Shown here piece after piece: positions 40,356 through 48,689 of a stretch of DNA of 64,000 nt. A model generated the notes under the pieces. It was given only the letters and a program-made list of their open reading frames with translations, was not told the DNA's origin and ran no database searches. How positions within the stretch are numbered: the stretch's first letter is position 1; every line of letters begins with the position of its first letter. Source of the DNA: Paractinoplanes abujensis (GTDB lineage Bacteria > Actinomycetota > Actinomycetes > Mycobacteriales > Micromonosporaceae); assembly GCF_014204895.1 (NCBI RefSeq), contig NZ_JACHMF010000001.1:3348001-3412000 (forward strand). The letters are read 5' to 3'. The position numbers and the translations under genes are program-made.

Positions 40356-41965
40356 TCCGCCGGATCCGGGACTCCCGCGGGTCGCTGCCGCTGGTCATGC
40401 TGCTGAGCATCGTCGGGGTGGGCGCGGTCGCCCTGCTCGGCGCGGTCATCGCCGGTCAGCTCAGAACCACGCGCTACGACACCAGCCGCGCGGCCGCGAT
40501 CAGCGCCGCCCAGAGCGGGGTCGAGACCACCCTGGCCCAGCTGCGGTCGGTGCCGATCAACGCCACCGGTGACGCCGCGCTGGCCACCGTGCCCTGCGCG
40601 GCCACGCCCGCCGGCCCGAGCCTCACGCTGACCGGCGCCGTCAGCCCCGGCGTGCCCGCCGCGTTCGCGGTCAACATCTACTACCTGACGCTGACCCCGC
40701 CGGCCGGGGCGGACCCGGAGACCTGGGCCAAGTCGAACCGGCTGGGCTGCGCGGCCGGGGGCGGGCCCGCGCTCGTGCCCATGTACGCGCTGATCGTCTC
40801 GACCGGGTCGTCGGCCGACGCGCGCCGCACGCTGGTGGCCACCTACCTGTTCCAGAGCCGGACCAAGCCCAACGTGCCGGGCGGCACGATCAAGGTCTAC
40901 AACAGCGACCAGTGCCTGACCGCGCCGCGCGAGCTGACCGGGGCCACGCCCCTGACCGCCGGGTCGCCGCTGGTGCTGGCGACCTGCGACGCCTCCGACC
41001 CCAAGCAGAACTTCACCTACAACCCCACGCTGCAGGTGCAGATCAAGGGCAGCGAGGGCTCGGCCAACTTCCCCAACGGCGCTTGCGTGTCGGCCGCCAG
41101 CGTCAACCTGACCCCGGTGACCTTCGTCGACTGCGACGCCACGAAACGCACCCAGATCTGGAGCCTCAACAACCGCGACAACTTCGAGGGCACCACCGAC
41201 GGCGTCAACCCCAACGGCAAGTGCTTCAACGTCGACTGGACGACCGTGCCGCCGCGGGTGCTGATCAACAACGTCGTCGCGGGCAACCCCAACCGGGTGG
41301 CCGGCACCCAGGGCGACGGCACCGACGGCACCCCGTGCAGCGGCACGTCGGGTGACTACACCAAGTACAAGACGTTCTTCCCGGACGCCAGCGCGGGCAC
41401 CGGGGCCGCCGGCGACGCCACCAAACAGCTGGTCAACTACGACCAGTTCGGCCGCTGCCTCGACGTCACGGCCAACACCGTCACCTACGCGTTCATGGTC
41501 GTCTTCCCCTGCAAGCAGACCCCGAACAAGGTCATCCAGTGGAACCAGGTGTGGTTCCTGCCGGCGGTCGCGGTGGGCAGCACCTCGGCCCAGGGGCGCG
41601 TCTACGTCAAGGCCAGCGACGGCGTCACCACGTACTGCCTCTACAGCCCCGGCTCCACGGCGTGGGGCCAGTACGTCAAGCTCGTGCTCTGCAACCTCAG
41701 CAGCGCGGTGCCGGCCAACCAGCTCTGGACCCGCACCGTGTTCACCGGGATCAGCCAGACCTCGTACCGGATCGAGTCGACGTTCGGCACGTCGGCGGCG
41801 GCACCGTACTGCATGATGCCGTCGCCGACCGACTACTGGGACCAGTTCACCGCCATGCACATCAGCAAGCTCGTCGTCGGCGCCTGCACCGGCTCCAACC
41901 TGCAGAAATGGAACGCCTCGCCCAGCCTGCTGAGCTCGGTCGTCTCCGACTACCAGGAGAAGTAG
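40352..41965 (+). CDS. PilX/GspK-like pseudopilin fused to ricin-type lectin repeats
   Basis: A 537-residue protein. The N-terminus (MIRRIRDSRGSLPLVMLLSI, then a hydrophobic helix) fits a PilX- or GspK-like minor pseudopilin, which lacks the +5 Glu. After about 170 residues comes a long Cys-rich region with repeated QxW/F motifs: KQNFTY, TQIWSLNN, NQVWFL, NQLWTR, LQKWNA. Together with DQCLTA and GRCLDV these mark ricin-type beta-trefoil carbohydrate-binding domains, probably two. The arrangement would display a sugar-binding tip on a pilus or pseudopilus. It is the last gene of the pilin operon; 7 bp separate it from the convergent AlkZ-like gene. Confidence 0.82.
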   Translation: MIRRIRDSRGSLPLVMLLSIVGVGAVALLGAVIAGQLRTTRYDTSRAAAISAAQSGVETTLAQLRSVPINATGDAALATVPCAATPAGPSLTLTGAVSPGVPAAFAVNIYYLTLTPPAGADPETWAKSNRLGCAAGGGPALVPMYALIVSTGSSADARRTLVATYLFQSRTKPNVPGGTIKVYNSDQCLTAPRELTGATPLTAGSPLVLATCDASDPKQNFTYNPTLQVQIKGSEGSANFPNGACVSAASVNLTPVTFVDCDATKRTQIWSLNNRDNFEGTTDGVNPNGKCFNVDWTTVPPRVLINNVVAGNPNRVAGTQGDGTDGTPCSGTSGDYTKYKTFFPDASAGTGAAGDATKQLVNYDQFGRCLDVTANTVTYAFMVVFPCKQTPNKVIQWNQVWFLPAVAVGSTSAQGRVYVKASDGVTTYCLYSPGSTAWGQYVKLVLCNLSSAVPANQLWTRTVFTGISQTSYRIESTFGTSAAAPYCMMPSPTDYWDQFTAMHISKLVVGACTGSNLQKWNASPSLLSSVVSDYQEK

Positions 41966-41972
41966 GCGCGGT

Positions 41973-43097
41973 TCAGCCGGGCGCGGTCCGGACCGTCACA
42001 CCGGTGGTCTTCGTCAGGCGTCCGGCCTCGGCGGTCAGGTCCTCGTGCGACACCGGCCCCGCCTCGGGGAACAGGGTGACCGTGATGCCGTCGTCCCCGG
42101 ACTCCCACGTGCCGGCGACCCGGCCGCCGCTGACGACCACGGGTGAGATCCAGCCGGCGGCCTTGCTGATCAGCGGCCGGCGGTGCGCCGCGATGATCTC
42201 CTCGTTCCGGGTGCCGGGCCCGAGCACGAACTGGTCGAAGGCGGGCAGCAGGCGGACGCCGGGAAAGTGCTCGGCGGCGGCGATGCCGGCCACGTCGGCC
42301 GTACGGGCAAACGCCTGCCGGCCGTCGACGATGACCTCGCTCAGCTCGCCGGCGTCGGTGAGCGCGGCGAACCAGCGGCGCAGCGACGCCTTCCTGGACG
42401 CGCCGCGGATCAGCCACTGGTCGAAGGTGTCCATCGTGGCCGGCCCGTAAGCGCCCAGGTAGGCGGGGATCACCCGGGCCGCCGCGGTCTCGGGGTCGGG
42501 CAGCCCGGTCCAGCCGTCGAGCCACGTCGCGGGACTGGTGAAGGTGACCCTGGTGCCGTCGCTGGGGCCGTTGCACAGCAGCCCCTGCCAGGCCAGCGGT
42601 TTGAGCACGGCGCCCCAGCCGGAGCCGAGCAGCTCGGCCGGCGAGTCGTCCCGGGTGCGCTCCAGGATCCGCGCGGCCAGCTGTTCCCGGGTCAGCACCG
42701 CGTCGTGCAGCACCTCGCGCACGGCCTCGGCGATCGCGTCCATCTGCGCGACCGTGGCGAACGTCTTCTGCCAGGCCCCCTTCTCCCACGTACGGGCGGC
42801 GGCGAGCAGACTCAGGCAGGCGGCCGCGTCGTCCGGAGTGAGCAGATGCAGCGTGCCCCGCATGGCCCACACCTTGATCAGCTTCCGCTGCTCCAGCGCC
42901 CGCGCGGCCTCCCCCTCCGCCGCCGCGGGCCGGCGCGCGGCCACGGCCTGCTCGGCCGAGGCGGCAACCTGCGCCTGTACGCCGCACAGCCGCCCGACGA
43001 TCCGCTCGGCCGAGGCGCCCTCGGGCCGATCGAGGAACTGCCGCCGCATCCGCCACGCCAGCACACGGTCGAGAGGCAGCTTCGTCGCAGAAGTCAC
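41973..43097 (-). CDS. AlkZ-like winged-helix protein (HTH_42 family)
   Basis: A 374-residue cytoplasmic protein of the winged-helix HTH_42 family (formerly DUF1006). Members include AlkZ, a DNA glycosylase that unhooks interstrand crosslinks from azinomycin-type natural products, and YcaQ/AlkX. The family catalytic QxQ/QxD motif is seen as Gln41-Ala-Gln43 in GVQAQVAAS. Other landmarks are WAMRGTLHLLTPDD and HRRPLISKAAGWISPVVV. The QxQ form is closer to the AlkZ type. No crosslinking-agent biosynthesis genes are visible here, so a general repair role or an uncharacterised paralogue are both possible. Confidence 0.82.
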   Translation of the reverse strand: MTSATKLPLDRVLAWRMRRQFLDRPEGASAERIVGRLCGVQAQVAASAEQAVAARRPAAAEGEAARALEQRKLIKVWAMRGTLHLLTPDDAAACLSLLAAARTWEKGAWQKTFATVAQMDAIAEAVREVLHDAVLTREQLAARILERTRDDSPAELLGSGWGAVLKPLAWQGLLCNGPSDGTRVTFTSPATWLDGWTGLPDPETAAARVIPAYLGAYGPATMDTFDQWLIRGASRKASLRRWFAALTDAGELSEVIVDGRQAFARTADVAGIAAAEHFPGVRLLPAFDQFVLGPGTRNEEIIAAHRRPLISKAAGWISPVVVSGGRVAGTWESGDDGITVTLFPEAGPVSHEDLTAEAGRLTKTTGVTVRTAPG

Positions 43098-43172
43098 GCT
43101 GCGATTCTGCCGCAGGCGCCGGTCGCGGGCAGGGATCCCGAACCGGACACCGCGGCCTTCGCCGCCGACCTC

Positions 43173-44042
43173 CTACGCGGTCAGGGCGACGCCGGTCGTC
43201 AAGGCCAGCAGGACCGGGCGGGGCCGGGGCCCGCACACGGCGATCAGGTCGCCCGCGACGGCGATCGAACGCGCGGACATGGAGTGCAGCGTGGTCTCCC
43301 AGCGGACGGTGCCACCGCGGTCGACCGCCACCGCCCAGGTGTCGCCGCAGGAGGCGACGAGGCGGCCGTCCTCCGCGCAGGCCAGCGCGCGGGGCCGCTC
43401 GCGAGCGACGCGTAAGGCCTGCACCGACCGGAACTCGGCGTCGAAACACGTGGCCTGACCGTCGACGCCGGCCACCACCAGCAGCGTGCTCGACCAGGTG
43501 CAGGCGCTCACGGGCTTGCCGGTCAGCCGGACCCACTCCCCCGGCCGCCGCTTGGGGTGCCACGCCCGCGCCCAGCCGCTGTCGGTGACGACGACGACCT
43601 CGTCGCCGCGGTAGTGGGCGGCCAGCACCGGACGCCCGCCGCTCAGGTCGGCCAGCCCCACGCAGGCGCCGCTGCCGACGTCCCACACCGACGTGCGGCC
43701 GTCCCCGGTCATCACGTAGATCCAGGCGCCGCCGGCCACCCAGCCCACGTGCTGCGGCCGGTCGGGCAGCGCGGCCCAGCTCGCGAACCCCTCCGGCGGC
43801 CGGTCGTCGCGCAGCCGCCAGACCGCGCCCGTGCCGTCGACCGACGCCGTGGCCAGCAAGTCGGCGACGGCCGGGTTCCACGCCGCGGCCACGATGCCCC
43901 GGCCCAGCCGCAGCCGGCCCGCCCGCCGGGGCCGAGCCGGGTCCGCGGTGTCCCACACGGTCAGTTCGCCGTTGGGCGCGCTGACCGTGAGCCGGCGCGC
44001 GTCGCGGCGGAACGTCATCGCGCGGTACGGAGAAGTCCTCAC
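43173..44042 (-). CDS. WD40/beta-propeller-like protein
   Basis: About 289 residues from GTG 44042. Repeating blade-like units of about 40 residues are visible: ELTVWDTADPARPRRAGRL, GTGAVWRLRDD, RTSVWDVGSG and WARAWHPKRRP. This fits a single seven-bladed propeller without signal peptide or extra domain, probably a cytoplasmic scaffold. The open frame extends to 44231, but a 40-bp hairpin lies in that extension, so I take the later GTG. A further start at the Met eight codons in (MTFRRD) is possible. No partner protein is evident from the neighbours. Confidence 0.7.
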   Translation of the reverse strand: MRTSPYRAMTFRRDARRLTVSAPNGELTVWDTADPARPRRAGRLRLGRGIVAAAWNPAVADLLATASVDGTGAVWRLRDDRPPEGFASWAALPDRPQHVGWVAGGAWIYVMTGDGRTSVWDVGSGACVGLADLSGGRPVLAAHYRGDEVVVVTDSGWARAWHPKRRPGEWVRLTGKPVSACTWSSTLLVVAGVDGQATCFDAEFRSVQALRVARERPRALACAEDGRLVASCGDTWAVAVDRGGTVRWETTLHSMSARSIAVAGDLIAVCGPRPRPVLLALTTGVALTA

Positions 44043-44087
44043 TGAATTGCCCCTGGTCCGCTTTTGCTCGACACGTTCCCGGGCCAG

Positions 44088-44127
44088 GACGGGGTGCTTC
44101 ACGGTGGCGGCCGTGAAGCACCCCGTC
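44088..44127. repeat. 40-bp perfect inverted repeat upstream of the beta-propeller gene
   Basis: Two 17-bp arms, GACGGGGTGCTTCACGG and its exact complement, flank a 6-nt loop (TGGCGG). It lies 46 bp upstream of the chosen start of the propeller gene. A stem this long and exact is unusual. There is no U-tract on either side. It could be a transcriptional operator, an RNA switch in the 5' leader, or a terminator for transcription entering from the right. Confidence 0.75.
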
Positions 44128-44896
44128 GCTTCTGCGGCCATGGCGAATCGGGCCGCGCCGATCGCCGCCGGTGAACGGCGATGACTCTTTTCGGGAAACG
44201 CATGATGGACACACCAGGGAGTGCGCGCCAATGCGGAATGCCGCGGCGCACGGGTGTGCTAAAGAAACACTTAACTCAGGTAACAGTGACTCCGGGCCGC
44301 ACGTTCATGGCCTCCGACCAGGCCACAAAGTCATCCAGGCATTTACTTTTCAGTCCTCGGGTGATCGCGAGCCGCCGCCACGGCAATGGGCTCGAACGAT
44401 GCACACCGACATGCTTCTATATCGATCGACGATGTGCAAGCGTCGATCAACGACGAGTCGCCCGCAATCCCGCGGGCGATGTGATTGCCCCCGAAATGCT
44501 TATTCGCCGGCGATCCGCGAAACGGCAGCCGCCTTCCGGGCCCTCTGCCCGCGCTTTCGCGTACGCTCCGGCAACTCGAGGACCGTGCCGGGGCCCCGCC
44601 GGCCGGCCGGTCCGCCACCGGGCTCACCCTGTTGCCGGAGGGCACCACGTTCCCGCCCGAGGGCCGGGCCGCGCTCGGCGCGTCCGACGACGCCCCGGAG
44701 GAGCGGCCCACGGGCCGGACGCTGCGCCCCGCCGCACGGCACCGGGGCGGCGCGGGCGGTGACCGATGAAGTTCACCTGAGTGGATCTTTAAGGCTTCCT
44801 TAGAACCCGTCCGGACCCGGGGCGTCGCTGCCGATAATCGACAGTCCCCACTTCAGGGCTGCCCCGCCCTGCCTATCCGCCGAGGAGAGTCTCTCC
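44128..44896. other. Long region without an intact gene, locally lower GC
   Basis: The stretch 44161-44560 is visibly richer in A and T than the surroundings, and its open frames are short and uneven in codon use. The only recognisable coding trace is a LysR HTH fragment at 44545-44690. Towards 44890 it must contain the promoter and leader of the CAP-domain gene; GATAAT at 44833-44838 is a possible -10. It looks like decayed or recently disrupted sequence. Confidence 0.5.
44545..44690 (+). pseudogene. Remnant of a LysR-family regulator (HTH fragment)
   Basis: The frame reads LPALSRTLRQLEDRAGAPPA followed by GRSATGLTLLPEGTTF. This aligns by eye with the recognition helix and wing of LysR HTH domains (typically QPALSRTLRQLEDRLGAPLF, then R...GLTLTPEG). 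The first half of the HTH and the whole effector-binding domain are missing. About 25 further residues run to TGA near 44769 but look random. Substitutions in the wing (APPAG for APLFD) suggest decay without selection. Confidence 0.55.
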
Positions 44897-45682
44897 GTGC
44901 CTGCCCACGCCCGCCGCCGCCGGATCCCCTACGTGCTGACGGCCGCCGCCGTCGCCGGAGTGATCGGTCTCGGCTACGCCGGGATTGCCGCGGCGCGATC
45001 CTCCTCCGACGACAAGGACGCCCAGCTGACCGCGGCCGCGCCGCGCGACGTCGCGCCCGCGGCCACCGAGGAATCGCTGCCGGTGCCGTCGTCGAGCGTG
45101 AGCCCGTCCCCCACCCTCACCACCTCCCCCACCCCGGCGGCCAGCCCCTCGGCCCGCCCGACCGGCAGCGCCACCACGCCGGCGACCAAGCCCGCCACCA
45201 CGCGGCCGACGACCAAGCGGCCCACCAAGAAGCCGACGAAGACCACGCAGCCGCCCGCGCCCGGCAACACGGGCGGCGGCTCGTCCGGCGGCGACTCCGG
45301 CACCGTGTCCGAGGTGATCCGCCTGGTCAACGCGGAACGCAAGGAGGCCGGCTGCGGCTCCCTGGCCGGCGAGTCCCGCCTGCACCGGGCCGCCCAGAAG
45401 CACTCCGATCGGCAGGCCGACCAGAACAACATGTCGCACCAGCTGCCCGGCGAGGCCTCGATGGGCGACCGGGTGACCGCCGAGGGCTACCGCTGGGGCG
45501 GCGTCGCCGAGAACGTGGCCGCCGGCTACCGCACGCCCGACGCCGTCATGGAGGGCTGGATGAACAGCGCCGGGCACAAGGCCAACATCCTCAACTGCGG
45601 CTACAAGCACATCGGGGTCGGCGTGGCCAAGTCCGGCGACGGCACCCTCTACTGGACGCAGAACTTCGCCTCACCCCTGTAG
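44897..45682 (+). CDS. Secreted CAP-domain (SCP/PR1-like) protein
   Basis: A 261-residue exported protein from GTG 44897, behind GAGGAGAG. An N-terminal hydrophobic helix (YVLTAAAVAGVIGLGYAGIAAA) serves as signal or anchor. A Ser/Thr/Pro/Lys linker (about 50-130) leads to a C-terminal CAP domain: VIRLVNAERKEAGCGSL, RAAQKHSDRQADQNNMSHQ, GYRWGGVAENVAAGYRTP and VMEGWMNSAGHKANILN. The family His and Glu residues (SHQ, AEN, GH) are present. Bacterial CAP proteins of the YkwD type are extracellular, with poorly known function. Confidence 0.9.
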   Translation: MPAHARRRRIPYVLTAAAVAGVIGLGYAGIAAARSSSDDKDAQLTAAAPRDVAPAATEESLPVPSSSVSPSPTLTTSPTPAASPSARPTGSATTPATKPATTRPTTKRPTKKPTKTTQPPAPGNTGGGSSGGDSGTVSEVIRLVNAERKEAGCGSLAGESRLHRAAQKHSDRQADQNNMSHQLPGEASMGDRVTAEGYRWGGVAENVAAGYRTPDAVMEGWMNSAGHKANILNCGYKHIGVGVAKSGDGTLYWTQNFASPL

Positions 45683-45714
45683 AACTGCCGTCCCGGCCCG
45701 CTGACCCCGGTCGC

Positions 45715-46212
45715 TCAGGACGTCGGGGCCGGGGCCGGCGCCGAGCTGCCGGACGGGGCCGGGACGGACTCGCCGGGTCCGGGACGACCGTGGCCGCCGG
45801 GACCGCCTTCCCCGCGGCCGCCGGGACCCCACGGGCCGCGCCGGCCTTCGGGGCGGTCCGGGGCCGGCGCGACCGAGGTGGCGTCGAGCGAGACGCCGTC
45901 GGCGTTCACCGTGCCCTCGGCATGCACCCGGACGCCCACTTCGACGCCGGACGGGACGGTGGCGATGTTGATCTGGCGGGTGAAGCCGTCGCGGTCGACG
46001 ATCAGGACGCGGCCGTTCTCGATCGACGTGACCGTGCCGCTCAGGTGCGGTTTGTGCGCGCGGGGAGCCGGGGCCTCGGACGGCGACGAGGCGGACGGGT
46101 TCGGCGCGGGATCGGCGTGGGCCAGCCCGGCGACGCCGAGGGCCAGCCCGCCGCCGGCCACCACGGCGATCGTGATCCGGCTCAGCGCGGACTGCGGAAG
46201 GGAAAGCTTCAA
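45715..46212 (-). CDS. Exported DUF5666-like protein
   Basis: A 165-residue protein with signal peptide (ITIAVVAGGGLALGVAGLAHA). A small beta-domain follows (LSGTVTSIENGRVLIVDRDG, VEVGVRVHAEGTVNADGVSL), matching the DUF5666 pattern of short OB-like repeats. The tail is Gly/Pro/Arg-rich. It is divergent from the OmpR-type two-component system with 155 bp between starts, a layout often seen when a regulator controls the neighbouring exported gene. The binding partner or role is unknown. Confidence 0.7.
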   Translation of the reverse strand: MKLSLPQSALSRITIAVVAGGGLALGVAGLAHADPAPNPSASSPSEAPAPRAHKPHLSGTVTSIENGRVLIVDRDGFTRQINIATVPSGVEVGVRVHAEGTVNADGVSLDATSVAPAPDRPEGRRGPWGPGGRGEGGPGGHGRPGPGESVPAPSGSSAPAPAPTS

Positions 46213-46367
46213 CGTCAGCGTCTCCTTGTTCGGGGCGCCGCCACGGCCGGGGCGCCTGTCACCACGCTGACCGGCGGGCCTGAAGACGACCTGAAGCGGG
46301 CGGCTTCTTCAGCCGCTCTTCAGCTTCGTGACGGCCCACCCATAGCCGGACCGGCCAGACTGGCCCG

Positions 46368-47033
46368 ATGGTCGCGCGGGTGCTGGTGGTGGAGGACGAG
46401 GAAGCCATCCGGGAGCCGTTGACGACGGCGTTGCGGGCGGCCGGGCACGAGGTCCGGGCCTGCGCCGACGGCACCGGTTTCGAGGCGGTGGTCGACTCCT
46501 TCCGGCCCGACCTGGCCCTGCTCGACGTGCATCTGCCCGGCGGCCGGGACGGTTTCGAGCTGGCCCGCGCGCTGGGCGGCCGCAGCGACTGCGCCGTGCT
46601 GATGGTGACCGCCCGCGACACCGTCGGCGACCGGCTCACCGGGTTCGCCGCGGGCGCCGACGACTACGTCGTCAAGCCGTTCGCCACCGTCGAGGTGCTG
46701 GCCCGGGTCACGGCGATCCTGCGCCGGCTGGGCCGGGTGCCGTCGACCGTGCAGGTCGGCGATCTCGTCGTGGACGAGGGGGCCCAGGTCGCCGTCCGGG
46801 CCGGGGCCCCGCTGACGCTGACCGGCACCGAGTTCAAACTGCTGGCCTACCTGATCGGGCACCGCGGCCGGATCCTGTCCAAGACGCAGCTGCTGACTCA
46901 GGTCTGGGGCTACGACGAATACGACCCCAACCTGGTCGAGGTGCACGTCAGCGCCCTGCGCCGCAAGCTCGAACAGCACGGGCCGCGCCTGATCCACACC
47001 GAACGCGGCCTGGGCTACGTGGTGCGGCCGTGA
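46368..47033 (+). CDS. OmpR-family response regulator
   Basis: A 221-residue two-component regulator. The receiver has Asp10-Glu11 (VEDEE), phospho-acceptor Asp53 (LALLDVHLPGG) and Lys104 (VVKPF). The C-terminal winged helix shows LTLTGTEFKLLAYLIGHRGR, LLTQVWGYDEYDPNLVEVHV and ERGLGYVVRP. It is translationally coupled to the kinase (GTG overlapping the stop TGA). The divergent DUF5666-like gene is a plausible target. Confidence 0.95.
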   Translation: MVARVLVVEDEEAIREPLTTALRAAGHEVRACADGTGFEAVVDSFRPDLALLDVHLPGGRDGFELARALGGRSDCAVLMVTARDTVGDRLTGFAAGADDYVVKPFATVEVLARVTAILRRLGRVPSTVQVGDLVVDEGAQVAVRAGAPLTLTGTEFKLLAYLIGHRGRILSKTQLLTQVWGYDEYDPNLVEVHVSALRRKLEQHGPRLIHTERGLGYVVRP

Positions 47034-48445
47034 GGCGGCCGGCCTCGCTGCGGGGCCGCGTCACCCTGGGCGTGCTCGCGCTGCTGACGGTGGTCCTGGC
47101 CGGGTTGTTCACCGCGGTCGACGTGGCCCTGTCGGCCCGGCTGCACGCCGACGCCCGCACCCGGCTCACCGATCGGATGGCCCTGGCCCAGCAGCTGCAG
47201 GGCACGCTGAGCATGCAGCGGCTGGCCGACCGGTTGCGGGGCGACGGCGTGGTCGTCCGGCTGTGCACCGCCGACGGCGCGACCTGCGCCACCGCCGCCT
47301 CCGACGCACCGCCGCCCGGGGCGGGACGACCGCGGGGTCCACGCCCCGGACGCCCGGAGACGACGCGCACCGCCACCGTGCCCGTGGAGACGGCGGGCAG
47401 CGTGATCTTCGTGCGTTCGACGCTGCCCGGCGATCAGGTGCTGACGCTGAGCCTGGACACCACCCAGATCACCGAGGCGGTCAACCGGCTGATCGCGTTC
47501 GAGGTCGCCGGGGGCGCCTTGGCCCTGGTGCTGGCCGGTCTGGCCGCGGCCCGGATCTCCCGTACGGCGTTGCGCCCGCTCGAGGACATGACCGCGGTGG
47601 CCCGGCAGATCGCCGCGGGCGACCGGGGGCAGCGGCTCGGCGCACCCCGGTCGGACACGGAGCTGGGCCGCACGGCGGCCGCCTTCGACGCCATGCTGGA
47701 CGAGCTGGAGACGGGCGAGGTGCGGATGCGCTCGTTCCTCAGCGACGCCTCGCACGAGCTGCGCACCCCGCTGGCCGGCCTGCAGGCCAACGCCGAGCTG
47801 CTGCTGCGCGAGAACCCGGACCGCGACGAGCGGGAACGGGTCGCCGTGGCCATGGTCCGCGAGTCGCGCCGGGCCGCCCGCCTGGTGGACGACCTGCTCA
47901 CCATGGCCCGGCTGGGGCAGGGCCTGCCGCTGATGCTCGAACGGGTCGACCTGCTCGCGCTGGCCGGGTCCGAGGCCGAGCGGGCCCGCTCGCTCTCGCC
48001 CGGCCTGCACATCGAGGTCACCGGCGAGCCCGGCCTGTCCGTGCAGGGCGACCCCGTACGGCTCGGTCAGATCGTCACCAACCTGCTGGACAACGCCCGT
48101 TACGCCACCCCGTCCGGCGGGCGGATCGCGGTGCTGGTGCGCCGCAGCGGGTCACGCGTCCACCTCGAGGTCGCCGACACCGGCCCGGGTGTCGCGCCGG
48201 GCGAACGAGCCCTGATCTTCGAGCGGTTCGGCCGCGGCGACGCCTCCCGTTCCCGGCACACCGGCGGCGCCGGCCTGGGCCTGCCCATCGCCCGCGGCCT
48301 GGCCCAGACCCACAGCGGCGACCTGACCTACGTCGACGGCGGCCCCGGCGCGACGTTCCGCCTGGACCTGCCGTCGATCAGGCCCGGCGCGGACCGGCCG
48401 CCGGGGCCGCGAACCGCGGGCTGGGAAGATTCCGCCGGCGGATGA
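47030..48445 (+). CDS. Sensor histidine kinase partner of the OmpR regulator
   Basis: A 471-residue membrane kinase. TM1 (about 8-30) and TM2 (about 155-175) enclose a periplasm-facing sensor of about 120 residues with one Cys pair (LCTADGATCAT). A HAMP domain follows (RTALRPLEDMTAVARQIAAGD). The HisKA motif FLSDASHELRTPLAGL gives His242. The ATPase domain has NLLDNARYATPSGG, DTGPGV and GGAGLGLPIARGLA. The pair is a canonical two-component system. The last 20 residues overlap a small convergent ORF. Confidence 0.95.
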   Translation: MRRPASLRGRVTLGVLALLTVVLAGLFTAVDVALSARLHADARTRLTDRMALAQQLQGTLSMQRLADRLRGDGVVVRLCTADGATCATAASDAPPPGAGRPRGPRPGRPETTRTATVPVETAGSVIFVRSTLPGDQVLTLSLDTTQITEAVNRLIAFEVAGGALALVLAGLAAARISRTALRPLEDMTAVARQIAAGDRGQRLGAPRSDTELGRTAAAFDAMLDELETGEVRMRSFLSDASHELRTPLAGLQANAELLLRENPDRDERERVAVAMVRESRRAARLVDDLLTMARLGQGLPLMLERVDLLALAGSEAERARSLSPGLHIEVTGEPGLSVQGDPVRLGQIVTNLLDNARYATPSGGRIAVLVRRSGSRVHLEVADTGPGVAPGERALIFERFGRGDASRSRHTGGAGLGLPIARGLAQTHSGDLTYVDGGPGATFRLDLPSIRPGADRPPGPRTAGWEDSAGG

Positions 48446-48599
48446 GGAACTCGGCCACGACGAGGTTGGGCAGCCAGCACAGGAACGGCACGGCGGCGTA
48501 AGCGTCGACGTACATCTGCTCGCCGCCGGCGTCGCGTCCGGTCAGCAGCTGCACGCCGATCAGCACACCCAGCCACAGGCGCAGGGCGGGGGCCCGCAC
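48378..48599 (-). CDS. Possible small membrane protein
   Basis: A 73-residue reading with two hydrophobic stretches (LWLGVLIGVQLLTG and YAAVPFLCWLPNLVVAEFLI) and a basic tail RRRNLPSP. The frame is open upstream to 48652 (ETGLAATYADRPGVV), so it may be the tail of a longer decayed gene. It overlaps the convergent kinase gene by 68 bp. The hydrophobic pattern and membrane-like charge bias support it; the lack of a good ribosome-binding site and the overlap argue against it. Confidence 0.4.
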   Translation of the reverse strand: MRAPALRLWLGVLIGVQLLTGRDAGGEQMYVDAYAAVPFLCWLPNLVVAEFLIRRRNLPSPRFAAPAAGPRRA

Positions 48600-48689
48600 G
48601 ACGCCCGGCCGGTCGGCGTAGGTGGCGGCGAGACCGGTCTCGGCGGCCGGCGATCACCTGTGCGAGGTCAGGGCACGATGACGGTCAGC

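Noticed and set aside
44181..44762. 193-residue plus-strand ORF in the lower-GC region
   Set aside because: Codon use is erratic, the protein is low in complexity at the end, and it overlaps the better supported LysR fragment in another frame.
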